A stretch of 64,000 nucleotides of DNA from HXMU1420-13 sp963691715. Its GTDB lineage: Bacteria > Bacteroidota > Rhodothermia > Balneolales > Balneolaceae. The position numbers and the translations under genes are program-made. Where the stretch lies: NCBI GenBank assembly GCA_963691715.1, contig OY829281.1:1550001-1614000 (forward strand), written 5' to 3'. A model generated the notes under the pieces. It saw only the letters and a program-made list of their open reading frames with translations. It did not search any database and had not been told where the DNA came from. Shown here piece by piece: positions 45,610 to 53,569 of the stretch (positions are counted from its first letter, which is position 1; each line of letters starts with the position of its first letter).

Positions 45610-45637
45610 TGTAACAAAATGGAGCTTGAAAACTCTT
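45610..45637 (+). promoter_or_regulatory. ECF-like promoter element P2, upstream of peptide array
   Basis: TGTAAC at 45610-45615 then 17 bp and CTCTT (45633-45637), ending 46 bp before the first peptide ATG, which suits a direct promoter with a short leader. It shares TGTAACAAAA and ACTCTT with P1 at exactly the same spacing; the intervening bases differ, which argues that the boxes are conserved by function. Confidence 0.68.
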
Positions 45638-45683
45638 TAAGTTAACCAATAATCTATCTATTAAATTTATATATACAACAAAC

Positions 45684-45887
45684 ATGAAGTCTATTAAATC
45701 ACTATTCATCTTATTAATTTTTATTTCTATTTCTTTCGCTTGTGCTCCCTTGCATGAAGCTCCTATTGCCGAAGCGCCCACTCCTTCTACAGAAGTTACC
45801 ATTGACGAGGTCGCTTTCCTTTGGATCGATGATGCCGCTAACTGCTGTGAGCAAACACCTACCCAAAAACCAAAGCCAAGAATTTAA
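45684..45887 (+). CDS. Small exported Cys/Pro-rich peptide, copy 1 of 4
   Basis: A 67-residue peptide of unknown family. The N terminus is a hydrophobic secretion signal (MKSIKSLFILLIFISISFAC) that differs from those of copies 2-4 both in protein and at many bases. After CTATTTCTTTCGCT (from 45727) it is identical to them except one base, giving Leu instead of Pro before WIDD. The mature part is acidic and Pro-rich in the middle (HEAPIAEAPTPSTEVTIDE), has a Cys pair (NCCEQ) and a basic end (KPKPRI). The Cys at residue 20 could be a lipidation site, but the residues before it fit the lipobox poorly. The hybrid structure suggests gene conversion or that the array grew from this copy. Confidence 0.7.
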   Translation: MKSIKSLFILLIFISISFACAPLHEAPIAEAPTPSTEVTIDEVAFLWIDDAANCCEQTPTQKPKPRI

Positions 45888-45931
45888 TTGAGCTTATCCT
45901 AATCTCTAACCACCATTTTAATCATTATATC

Positions 45932-46135
45932 ATGAAATCCATCAAATCATTATCCGCCCTACTTACTTTATTCGCTTTTTCTTTCGCTTGTGCTTCCTTG
46001 CATGAAGCTCCTATTGCCGAAGCGCCCACTCCTTCTACAGAAGTTACCATTGACGAGGTCGCTTTCCCTTGGATCGATGATGCCGCTAACTGCTGTGAGC
46101 AAACACCTATCCAAAAACCAAAGCCAAGAATTTAA
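45932..46135 (+). CDS. Small exported Cys/Pro-rich peptide, copy 2 of 4
   Basis: A 67-residue peptide (signal MKSIKSLSALLTLFAFSFAC). Relative to copies 3 and 4 it has Phe for Ile at residue 16, Ser for Pro at residue 22 (CASLHEAP) and Ile for Thr in the QTPIQKPK segment. All three differences are amino-acid changing, with no silent ones. The Cys pair and the WIDDAANCC core are retained. No family is recognised; role inferred only from the locus. Confidence 0.72.
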   Translation: MKSIKSLSALLTLFAFSFACASLHEAPIAEAPTPSTEVTIDEVAFPWIDDAANCCEQTPIQKPKPRI

Positions 46136-46179
46136 TTGAGCTTATCCTAATCTCTAACCACCATTTTAATCATTATATC

Positions 46180-46383
46180 ATGAAATCCATCAAATCATTA
46201 TCCGCCCTACTTACTTTATTCGCTATTTCTTTCGCTTGTGCTCCCTTGCATGAAGCTCCTATTGCCGAAGCGCCCACTCCTTCTACAGAAGTTACCATTG
46301 ACGAGGTCGCTTTCCCTTGGATCGATGATGCCGCTAACTGCTGTGAGCAAACACCTACCCAAAAACCAAAGCCAAGAATTTAA
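46180..46383 (+). CDS. Small exported Cys/Pro-rich peptide, copy 3 of 4
   Basis: A 67-residue peptide identical to copy 4 in DNA and protein. Signal segment MKSIKSLSALLTLFAISFAC, then an acidic Pro/Ala-rich part, WIDDAANCC and a basic KPKPRI tail. The mature peptide of about 47 residues would carry three Cys in all (one at the signal boundary, two adjacent). Not recognised as any named family. Confidence 0.72.
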   Translation: MKSIKSLSALLTLFAISFACAPLHEAPIAEAPTPSTEVTIDEVAFPWIDDAANCCEQTPTQKPKPRI

Positions 46384-46427
46384 TTGAGCTTATCCTAATC
46401 TCTAACCACCATTTTAATCATTATATC

Positions 46428-46631
46428 ATGAAATCCATCAAATCATTATCCGCCCTACTTACTTTATTCGCTATTTCTTTCGCTTGTGCTCCCTTGCATG
46501 AAGCTCCTATTGCCGAAGCGCCCACTCCTTCTACAGAAGTTACCATTGACGAGGTCGCTTTCCCTTGGATCGATGATGCCGCTAACTGCTGTGAGCAAAC
46601 ACCTACCCAAAAACCAAAGCCAAGAATTTAA
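46428..46631 (+). CDS. Small exported Cys/Pro-rich peptide, copy 4 of 4
   Basis: Identical to copy 3. It is the last unit; its stop is 54 bp before the ATG of the TPR-CHAT gene on the same strand, with no terminator-like hairpin between them, so the protease gene is probably read from the same promoters. The multiplicity may raise peptide dose or provide variants. Confidence 0.72.
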   Translation: MKSIKSLSALLTLFAISFACAPLHEAPIAEAPTPSTEVTIDEVAFPWIDDAANCCEQTPTQKPKPRI

Positions 46632-46685
46632 TTGAGCTTATTTTAATTATTGTTTTTATTATGTTGTAACTCAAAGGGATGCAAC

Positions 46686-49600
46686 ATGTTTTTTCTATTT
46701 TTTAGTCTCATTATTAACTTTCCGCAAATAAATGTTGAAAACCAGATTCTTAATCAAACAAATATATACATTAGCGAACTTGAAAAAGAAAATAATACAT
46801 CGGAGTATGCTTGGGCGTTAGTAACAATTTATCAAGCTACCTGTAGTTATTCAAATTCGGTTCAACGAATTGTTAACCAATCTTCGGCATCTCTCCCAAA
46901 ACAACTCTTAGCTGCTCTTGAGTGTAATGATGTAGTCCCAACCAATGATTTTATTCAACTTCTTCTAGAACACAAACTTTATGGGTATTTAAGTTACTTA
47001 CTGGCCTACCATAGAGAGACTAGTACCTACAAAGAGCTTGAAAATAGCGTAATAAATAGTGCGTCTCGCAATTTGCCAAGTAACTATATACATTTATTCC
47101 ATAAAATCTCGAACAAAGAATCAATTAGTCTAAAAGACATCCCCGAAGAGCATCTACAATTGATCTTGTTTGCGATATACTATAGCTATAATGATTATTT
47201 ATTTCCATCAATAGAAAATCAAGAATTTCTGCTGCAACGATTTTATGGTACAAACGATAGGAAATCTAGCATCATCCACTCTCTTGAAGTAGCCAACATA
47301 TCTTATTTTTTATTCAATACCGATCGACTTTCTGAGTTTTCTGGTCTTCATAAAGAAATTATCTCCGATGCGTCGTTCCCTAATTCCTATTTTCGAATTA
47401 GACATGCCCAGGCTTTAGCATGGTCAAATAATAGGATTGGACGCTATGACCAAAAATTAGAAGTCCATAGAAATATTATTGAACCTCTATTAACCTATTT
47501 TCAGCTTTCGGAAGAATTATACGATTCACAAGAGGATCAAGGAATTGCTTTGTACATGTTGGGTAAATATACAGCTGCAAAAGACATTTTTGAAGGATTA
47601 TATAATGATCCTTATGCAACTATAAATCGTGCCGGACTTATAAATAATCTAAGTGTTGCTTATCAACAATTAGGTCAAAAAAATAAAAACTTAAGATATC
47701 TGTTAGATGCGTTTGACGAAGCCGATGAGGAAAGTGATTATACACTTAGAATGACTATCCTGCGAAATTTATATTTCTATTATATAGATTTGGGAGATCA
47801 TAAAACAGCCTTTTCTTATCTAAAACTAGCCGAAGACATCGCAATAAATGTCAACGACATACAACAAATTGCCAGCTTAAATGCAATTATGGGTACCTAC
47901 TATTGGAAAATTGACAATGATTTAGTAAAAGGGCTTGAGCAATTTCGTATGGCGACATCGGTCTTTAATCCTGACTTGGATTTTAATAATTTTTTGAGGT
48001 CTCATCAAGAAATGGCCAAAATTCTTATGGAACTTGACTCACTGGAGCAAGCAGAAGAAATCCTATCCCACACCGCGAATATAGCTTCAAAAAGATCAAA
48101 TAAAAAAGGATTTATTGGATCGAACATTGGACTCATGGAAATTGCACTCCATAAAAATGATATTAAAACGGCAAAAAATATACAAAGTACCATCGCATTA
48201 TATTCTCTCGAACATCTTGGTTTTGATGAACTTGTAAAATATAATACTCTTAATGCATATCTTCACTTTAGTTCTGGCGATACAAAATTTGCAGTGAGCA
48301 ACTTGAAGCCTGTTGTAGAACAAGTTTTAGAGCGAGCAAGAAATAGCACGGATACACAAACTGGATTTTGGGTACAGCAAGATGAATATATACATGCATT
48401 TAATACGTATTTAGAAATGCTGATTGCAATGGAGAATGATTTTGAAGCAATTCAACTGCTAGATGAAATAAAAACCATAAACGACGCTGCACTTTATAAT
48501 AGCCCCATTCTTAGAGCAAATAAACTTTCAGAAGAAGATTTGGCGAGGGATAAAATGTTAAATACTCAAATTATAACATTAAGAGAGGCCTATCTATTTG
48601 AAAATGACGAAGAAGAACGCTTTAGAATAAAAAACCAAATCGATCAAGTTTCGGCAGAAAGAGAAGAGATCCTAAATAAAATACGTATCCGTAAAAAAGA
48701 AAATAAATTACCTATTTGGCTAATACAGCAAAGAATAAAACCAGACGAACAGATATTACACTTTACTGAAGTTGGTGATATACTGTATATAAGTTACATA
48801 TCAAATAAAACAGTACGTTTAGAAAAAATAATCTTAGACAGTAATGCAAAATTATTATTTACCAAAGTAGCCGATGAAATTGCGTCATCCAATACAAATC
48901 TTGACCATTTATCTGAGATATTTAACTTTCTTGGCATTAAAGATGTCATTGATTTTCAAACAAATAAGATCATAGTTATACCTGATAATTATTTTTACCG
49001 TATACCACTAGATATTTTTCCGTTGACTGATCCTGACAACCCATATAGTTATGGATCAACCACTTATTTAATCGAACATTTCAATATAGAATATTTCGCC
49101 TCCCTTAAGGAATATCACACAGATACGAAACCAAAAAAAAATAAATTATTAACAGATTTCTCTGCTTTTGCTATATCAGATTTTAAAAGCTTTGAAGAAT
49201 CTTATCTTCCTACTTTACCATTTGCTACCAAGGAGGTTAATGAGATTTCGGAGATTTTAAATGCCTTTCCGAAACAAAAAATTTATTTAGAAACTGAGGC
49301 AACAAAATCTGCTTTTCTTGATCATGTATCTAATTCGAAGATTTTACATATAGCAACTCATAGTGAAGTATCTGAGCAAGACCCTCTATTTAGTACCATA
49401 TATTTGAATAACGCAGATAGTGCAACCGGTAGCAATGCACTATACGCTTATGAACTATTTAAGCAGCAACTTAATAATGAATTAATCATGCTTAACTCAT
49501 GTAGTTCTGGTTCTGGAAATTATCTACAAGGAAGTGGAATAATGGGTATAACCCGGGCTCTTAGATACGCAGGAACAAAAAGTATGGCTTTAAACGTATG

Positions 49601-49883
49601 GGCTGTAAATGATAAAGTAGCTAGTGAATTTGCTTCTGTATTTTACACATCTTTAAATAGTGGTAAAAGTAAATCGGAATCTATAAGGGATGCCAAATTA
49701 TATTTACTACAGAACGGAAATGCTAATCCCCATTTTTGGGGTGCATTTATTTTAACTGGAGATCCATCCCCAGTCATCAATAGTCATGAAAATGAACATT
49801 ATTTTTATTCATCATTGTTTATTCTCATTACTATTTTTAGTGTTTACATGAGAAAGTCATTTTCATTCAAGACTTTTTCATAA
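46686..49883 (+). CDS. TPR-CHAT domain protein (caspase-like peptidase), exported and C-terminally anchored
   Basis: About 1065 residues from ATG 46686; the frame extends back to a TTG at 46650, but the ATG starts a hydrophobic signal (MFFLFFSLIINFPQINV). The middle (about residues 240-640) is a series of TPR helical pairs (e.g. ALYMLGKYTAAKDIFEGLY, AGLINNLSVAYQQLGQKNK). The C-terminal third is a CHAT domain: catalytic His in HIATHSE (His892) and catalytic Cys in MLNSCSSGSG (Cys939), followed by GIMGITRALRYAGTKSMAL. A membrane helix (SSLFILITIFSVYM) and basic tail end the protein. Signal plus anchor imply that the TPR and CHAT domains face the periplasm. CHAT proteins are caspase-like proteases, some cleaving partner proteins. 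The upstream peptides are candidate partners or substrates (inference). Confidence 0.88.
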   Translation: MFFLFFSLIINFPQINVENQILNQTNIYISELEKENNTSEYAWALVTIYQATCSYSNSVQRIVNQSSASLPKQLLAALECNDVVPTNDFIQLLLEHKLYGYLSYLLAYHRETSTYKELENSVINSASRNLPSNYIHLFHKISNKESISLKDIPEEHLQLILFAIYYSYNDYLFPSIENQEFLLQRFYGTNDRKSSIIHSLEVANISYFLFNTDRLSEFSGLHKEIISDASFPNSYFRIRHAQALAWSNNRIGRYDQKLEVHRNIIEPLLTYFQLSEELYDSQEDQGIALYMLGKYTAAKDIFEGLYNDPYATINRAGLINNLSVAYQQLGQKNKNLRYLLDAFDEADEESDYTLRMTILRNLYFYYIDLGDHKTAFSYLKLAEDIAINVNDIQQIASLNAIMGTYYWKIDNDLVKGLEQFRMATSVFNPDLDFNNFLRSHQEMAKILMELDSLEQAEEILSHTANIASKRSNKKGFIGSNIGLMEIALHKNDIKTAKNIQSTIALYSLEHLGFDELVKYNTLNAYLHFSSGDTKFAVSNLKPVVEQVLERARNSTDTQTGFWVQQDEYIHAFNTYLEMLIAMENDFEAIQLLDEIKTINDAALYNSPILRANKLSEEDLARDKMLNTQIITLREAYLFENDEEERFRIKNQIDQVSAEREEILNKIRIRKKENKLPIWLIQQRIKPDEQILHFTEVGDILYISYISNKTVRLEKIILDSNAKLLFTKVADEIASSNTNLDHLSEIFNFLGIKDVIDFQTNKIIVIPDNYFYRIPLDIFPLTDPDNPYSYGSTTYLIEHFNIEYFASLKEYHTDTKPKKNKLLTDFSAFAISDFKSFEESYLPTLPFATKEVNEISEILNAFPKQKIYLETEATKSAFLDHVSNSKILHIATHSEVSEQDPLFSTIYLNNADSATGSNALYAYELFKQQLNNELIMLNSCSSGSGNYLQGSGIMGITRALRYAGTKSMALNVWAVNDKVASEFASVFYTSLNSGKSKSESIRDAKLYLLQNGNANPHFWGAFILTGDPSPVINSHENEHYFYSSLFILITIFSVYMRKSFSFKTFS

Positions 49884-49898
49884 TTATATATAAGGCAT

Positions 49899-49929
49899 AA
49901 AAAAAGCGCTCTATTTTGATAGAGCGCTT
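49899..49929 (-). terminator. Strong hairpin terminator between the CHAT gene and the anti-sigma-like gene
   Basis: A perfect 10-bp stem AAGCGCTCTA/TAGAGCGCTT (49904-49913 and 49920-49929, loop 6). On the minus strand it is followed by seven T residues, so it terminates the anti-sigma-like gene efficiently; on the plus strand it may also end the CHAT transcript, although its T tract (49942-49950) is a little distant. Confidence 0.85.
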
Positions 49930-49951
49930 AAGAATTGTAAGCTTTTTTTTA

Positions 49952-50698
49952 CTAGTCAAGATTGTTAATAGCATTTAAATATCGTTCTGCTACACGGCTG
50001 TATTGACCATTCATGCTAAGTGTTTTTTGTAAACTTACTTCTGCATCAGCTAAATCATCAAGTTGGATTTGTGTGTTTGCTAAATACCAAAACCCCTTTT
50101 CTAACATTTGAGACTCAATATCTTGTATTGAAATGACTCGTTTAAAATTAATTAAAGCATTAGAATAATCGCCATGATTATACTGAATTGAGCCAAGACT
50201 TAATGAAAGTTCTGCTATTGTAGCATTGTCGGTTTCTGTTAAAAGCTCTTTCTCTAACATCTCAATTGCTTCTTTAGCATATCCATCGTTGGCTAATTTT
50301 ATCGCAGCTTTTATCAGCTCATTATCAATGATAGCAGGATTATCATCATTCGAGCTTCGGTAGGTATCGTATTCTATCCAATTAACAGCATCAAAACTGT
50401 TTAGTTCTGTATTGTCTATATTGAAGTTTAGTACGCCAACAATACCAATTATGATAGCTATTGCAGCGGCCACACCATAGGATGCCACTTTTCTTAATCG
50501 ATACATTGGATACTGCTTAGATTTTTTCTCTTGTTGTATTACTGCTCTAATATTAGCTAGACTTTTAGTGTAGTCTAAATAGTATTCATCTTGGATTAAT
50601 TCTACCCAAAGATCATTAATTTCATCTGATGTTAACTTGCCATTAACGTAAAGATCAATTTTGTTTTCTAGGTCTCTATTAATGTTGCTTTCAATCAT
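49952..50698 (-). CDS. Anti-sigma-like transmembrane protein with periplasmic TPRs
   Basis: A 248-residue protein with an N-terminal cytoplasmic helical part (about residues 1-68; NINRDLENKIDLYVNGKL, then DEINDLWVELIQ) that resembles the sigma-binding domain of Bacteroidota anti-sigma factors. One membrane helix follows (about residues 73-91), then a periplasmic part with at least three TPR-like repeats (YAKEAIEMLEKELL, GSIQYNHGDYSNALINFKRV, LADAEVSLQKTLSMNGQYS). The anti-sigma assignment rests on topology, similarity in layout and location in the ECF locus, not on a zinc motif, which is absent. The gene carries the same TGTAAC-N17-CTCTT element upstream (minus strand, 50858-50831). Periplasmic TPRs could sense the TPR-CHAT protein or the peptides. 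Confidence 0.72.
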   Translation of the reverse strand: MIESNINRDLENKIDLYVNGKLTSDEINDLWVELIQDEYYLDYTKSLANIRAVIQQEKKSKQYPMYRLRKVASYGVAAAIAIIIGIVGVLNFNIDNTELNSFDAVNWIEYDTYRSSNDDNPAIIDNELIKAAIKLANDGYAKEAIEMLEKELLTETDNATIAELSLSLGSIQYNHGDYSNALINFKRVISIQDIESQMLEKGFWYLANTQIQLDDLADAEVSLQKTLSMNGQYSRVAERYLNAINNLD

Positions 50699-50830
50699 TA
50701 TTTTTTTCCGAATTTGCCGAAATCTAAAACTTATAATGTCATTAAATTAATAAGAAATAATCTAAGAACATGCTAAAGATTTCGAGTTTGAAGTAAATAT
50801 TTTAAATATTACTTAAGTATCATTTATCTA

Positions 50831-50858
50831 AAGAGGTGTACAGCATAGGTTTGTTACA
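50831..50858 (-). promoter_or_regulatory. ECF-like promoter element P3, upstream of the anti-sigma-like gene
   Basis: Read on the minus strand: TGTAAC (50858-50853), 17 bp, then CTCTT (50835-50831). This is the same two boxes at the same spacing as P1 and P2 before the peptide array, about 130 bp upstream of the ATG at 50698. Confidence 0.6.
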
Positions 50859-50960
50859 CTTTAAACAAAAAAAAATTATTTTTCTTTAATACACAAAAAG
50901 CGATGTATAATTGCATTGGATTAACATCTGGATTTACATTAACATTTTATACACTTACGG

Positions 50961-52418
50961 ATGATTCAAAAAAAAATTAGATTAATTGCAGTATCCCTGT
51001 TACTTATTATTTCGCCCATTTCATGCACCTATAATAGTGAAACACAAATAATTGGTACTATTGATTACATAGGTAACGCTGATATTTACATTGAAAAAAA
51101 ACCTCTACATTATAAATATTCTAATAAAGAACGATTTCTTATTGATGTAAAGGAACATTCATTTGAGCTTCGACTTCCAATTAAGGAGTCGAACATTGTT
51201 TATTTAGTTATTCAAGATGAAAAATATCCACTTTATGTAGTACCCGATGAAAAAATAATGTTAACTATTAAAAGGTCATCCTTTCCATTTGATGTTGTTG
51301 TAGAAGGTAATGGTGAAGATGAAAATATTGCTTATCAAAATTTTTTAGAGGAAAGCAAAGGACTTGATAACGCCATTAAAATTGAGATGGATAAATTTAA
51401 AATGGGTAAACCAAACAGGGCTATTGAAATAAGTGAACAAAAAGTAGAGATCGCAAGAAAAAATTTAAAACATACTTATTTCAATGATCTTTATTTAAAA
51501 TCAATCGGAGAAGACTTTGTAATAAAATTAAGAGCCATTGAATATTCTTCACTTCATATCACTAATCTTGATGTTGAAGGTGAACGCCAAAAACTGCTCG
51601 ATCAAGCTGTAAATTCTGGATTTTTTTCTTATAACTCATTGAAAGCTCAACGTGCTGGGATCAGAGATTTTACTCATTATTATTCTCGTACTTTTGGTAT
51701 TTATGACAGAGTAAACGCAGCTCATGGAAAAGTACTCGCTGAATATGATATTAAAAGAATTGCATATAATGAGTTAAATGAGAAACGGATGTTTGTGGTG
51801 AACTTAATCTCTGATGCTAAATCAAAGGCATATGCAGAATTATTTCTAGTTGCAGAACGAATTGGTGAAATTCCTTTATCATTAGCTAAAAAAAGCTACC
51901 AAGATTATTTGAAAAACTATGCTGATTATCCAGAATTCATAGAATTCATAACTACATTTTACACAGAAGTTGAATCTGTTTCGCCTGGTGCCGATGCTAT
52001 CCCTTTTACGTTATATGATCGTACTGGGAAACCATATTCAATGAATGATTTCTTAGGTACATATGTGCTTCTAGATTTCTGGGCAGGTTGGTGCAAACCT
52101 TGTTTAGAAGAATTTCCAAGTATGAGAACTATCTATGACCAATATTCTAGGAAAGAACTTGAAATTTTAGGGATTTCAACTGAAATAGATAGCCTACTGT
52201 GGCTAAGCGACTTAGAAAAATTTAAAAATCCATGGCCTCAATTATATGGAGGAAATGGTTTTGATCAAGAGACCTTCAAAGCGTATAAAGGAGGTGGCAT
52301 CCCGTTCTATATCTTGATTGACCCAGAAGGTAAAATAGTAAGATATAATGATATGCGACCATCCTTTAACTTCACCGAAGTTTTAGATAGTTTGTTAATC
52401 CATCAAGAAATTAAGTGA
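50961..52418 (+). CDS. TlpA-like thioredoxin-family lipoprotein
   Basis: A 485-residue lipoprotein (signal with LLLIISPISC, Cys22) with an N-terminal beta-rich region like DUF4369 (about residues 30-125), a helical middle region and a C-terminal thioredoxin-fold domain: DFWAGWCKPCLEEFP holds the redox CxxC (CKPC), and GGGIPFYILIDPEGKIV is the cis-Pro segment. Such proteins are outer- or inner-membrane-anchored periplasmic thiol-disulfide oxidoreductases common in Bacteroidota. It is 12 bp upstream of the GH3 gene and shares its strand. Preceded by a 262-bp spacer. The neighbouring Cys-rich peptide genes make disulfide handling an attractive but unproven link. Confidence 0.87.
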   Translation: MIQKKIRLIAVSLLLIISPISCTYNSETQIIGTIDYIGNADIYIEKKPLHYKYSNKERFLIDVKEHSFELRLPIKESNIVYLVIQDEKYPLYVVPDEKIMLTIKRSSFPFDVVVEGNGEDENIAYQNFLEESKGLDNAIKIEMDKFKMGKPNRAIEISEQKVEIARKNLKHTYFNDLYLKSIGEDFVIKLRAIEYSSLHITNLDVEGERQKLLDQAVNSGFFSYNSLKAQRAGIRDFTHYYSRTFGIYDRVNAAHGKVLAEYDIKRIAYNELNEKRMFVVNLISDAKSKAYAELFLVAERIGEIPLSLAKKSYQDYLKNYADYPEFIEFITTFYTEVESVSPGADAIPFTLYDRTGKPYSMNDFLGTYVLLDFWAGWCKPCLEEFPSMRTIYDQYSRKELEILGISTEIDSLLWLSDLEKFKNPWPQLYGGNGFDQETFKAYKGGGIPFYILIDPEGKIVRYNDMRPSFNFTEVLDSLLIHQEIK

Positions 52419-52429
52419 ATAAATAATCA

Positions 52430-53569
52430 ATGTACCAATACACAATTTTTACATTACTAGTCTTATTTATGGCTTGCTCAGCCGAACCTATTAAAGACTT
52501 TTCAAGTACAAAATATACCAATCAACAATTGGGTCAACTTTTAGTTGTTGGATTTCGAGGTTCTGAAATTAATTCAGACAGTGATATTGTAAAAGATTTA
52601 AAGGAATTCAACCTTGGGGGTGTTGTACTTTTTGATTATGATATAGAATCAGGAGAATTTGATAGAAACATCAAAGACCCCAATCAACTACTCAAATTAT
52701 CTTCAGCATTAGTAGCTTACTCCAGCACCCCTCCTATAATAGCAATTGATCAAGAAGGTGGTCAAGTATCTCGTTTAAAAAGCCATTATGGATTTCCAAA
52801 AACTCAAAGTGCTGCTTATTTAGGTGACATAGATAATAAAGACTCTACTAGATATTATGCAAGAAATATTGCACAAGAATTTATGGTGGTTGGTGTGAAT
52901 ACAAACTTTGCTCCAGTGGTAGATGTTAACCTCAATCCATCAAATCCTATTATTGCAAAATATGAACGAAGTTATTCTAGTAATCCTGATAAAATTGTTG
53001 AGCATGTTGGGTATGTACTGGACGAATTTGATAAAGAAGGAATTCTAAGTGTGCTTAAGCATTTTCCCGGCCATGGAAGTTCTAATGATGATTCTCATTT
53101 AGGAATTACTGATGTTACAGGGGTTTGGGATACATCTGAATTGATCCCGTATAAAAGATTAATTTCAGAACGGAAAATTAATGCCATAATGACTGCTCAT
53201 ATTTTTAACTCGAAGTTAGATTCTTTATATCCAGCTACCTTATCTAAAAATATCATTCAGGGGTTATTAAGAGATTCGTTAGGGTATAATGGAGTAGTAT
53301 TTTCGGATGATATGCAAATGGAGGCTATTCGAGCAGAATATGGCTTGGAACAAGCCATTGAATTAAGTTTAAATGCTGGTGTTGATATACTGATTTTTGC
53401 AAATAATCTTATGTATGAAAATGATATTGCAGAAAAAGCGATTCATATTATCCAAAAAGGAATTGCAGAAGGAAGAATTAGTGAAACTAAAATTGATAGT
53501 GCACTCGCTCGTGTTGGTAGGCTCAAAAAGGAAGTAATCGAAGATCTGTGCACATGCTTAACCTATTGA
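52430..53569 (+). CDS. Glycoside hydrolase family 3 (beta-N-acetylhexosaminidase, NagZ-like) lipoprotein
   Basis: A 379-residue GH3 enzyme. A short lipoprotein-like signal (FTLLVLFMACSAEP) is followed by the TIM barrel: QLLVVGFRG at the start, IAIDQEGGQVSRLK, then KHFPGHGSSNDDSHLG, the His-Asp loop that acts as the acid/base in NagZ, and VVFSDDMQMEAI with the nucleophile Asp. The FAPVVDVNLNP motif is also NagZ-like. It probably removes GlcNAc from muropeptides or related glycans in the periplasm. Overlaps the HD gene at its end. Confidence 0.9.
   Translation: MYQYTIFTLLVLFMACSAEPIKDFSSTKYTNQQLGQLLVVGFRGSEINSDSDIVKDLKEFNLGGVVLFDYDIESGEFDRNIKDPNQLLKLSSALVAYSSTPPIIAIDQEGGQVSRLKSHYGFPKTQSAAYLGDIDNKDSTRYYARNIAQEFMVVGVNTNFAPVVDVNLNPSNPIIAKYERSYSSNPDKIVEHVGYVLDEFDKEGILSVLKHFPGHGSSNDDSHLGITDVTGVWDTSELIPYKRLISERKINAIMTAHIFNSKLDSLYPATLSKNIIQGLLRDSLGYNGVVFSDDMQMEAIRAEYGLEQAIELSLNAGVDILIFANNLMYENDIAEKAIHIIQKGIAEGRISETKIDSALARVGRLKKEVIEDLCTCLTY

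Larger units (their letters stand above)
45342..45683. other. Intergenic region between sigma factor and peptide array
   Basis: This 342-bp divergent spacer is very AT-rich and has no credible gene (a minus-strand open stretch reaching into it is an overlap with the first peptide gene). It holds two copies of the ECF-like promoter element facing the peptide genes (45532-45559 and 45610-45637). The 190 bp nearest the sigma gene must contain its promoter, but I see no defined box there. Confidence 0.7.
45727..46640 (+). repeat. Tandem array of 248-bp units encoding four near-identical peptide genes
   Basis: Start codons are at 45684, 45932, 46180 and 46428, spaced exactly 248 bp. The unit is a 204-bp coding sequence plus a 44-bp spacer that is identical between copies 1/2, 2/3 and 3/4; after copy 4 the spacer identity ends soon after the stop (by about 46640). 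Copies 3 and 4 are identical; copy 2 differs from them at three bases, all changing an amino acid; copy 1 shares the downstream part but has a diverged signal-peptide segment. By hand count copy 4 is about 45% GC against about a third in its neighbours. Confidence 0.95.

Noticed and set aside
45569..45802. Minus-strand open frame of 77 codons across the first peptide gene
   Set aside because: It is antisense to the repeated peptide body and the ECF-like boxes, and the other three copies do not keep it open in the same way from a shared start; treated as a shadow.
45684..46631. Possible CRISPR or satellite DNA because of the tandem repeats
   Set aside because: Units are 248 bp, fully coding with stop and start codons, and have no short repeat-spacer alternation.
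46664..46670. TGTAAC just before the CHAT gene as a fourth promoter copy
   Set aside because: No CTCTT lies at the fixed spacing, which would fall inside the CHAT coding start.
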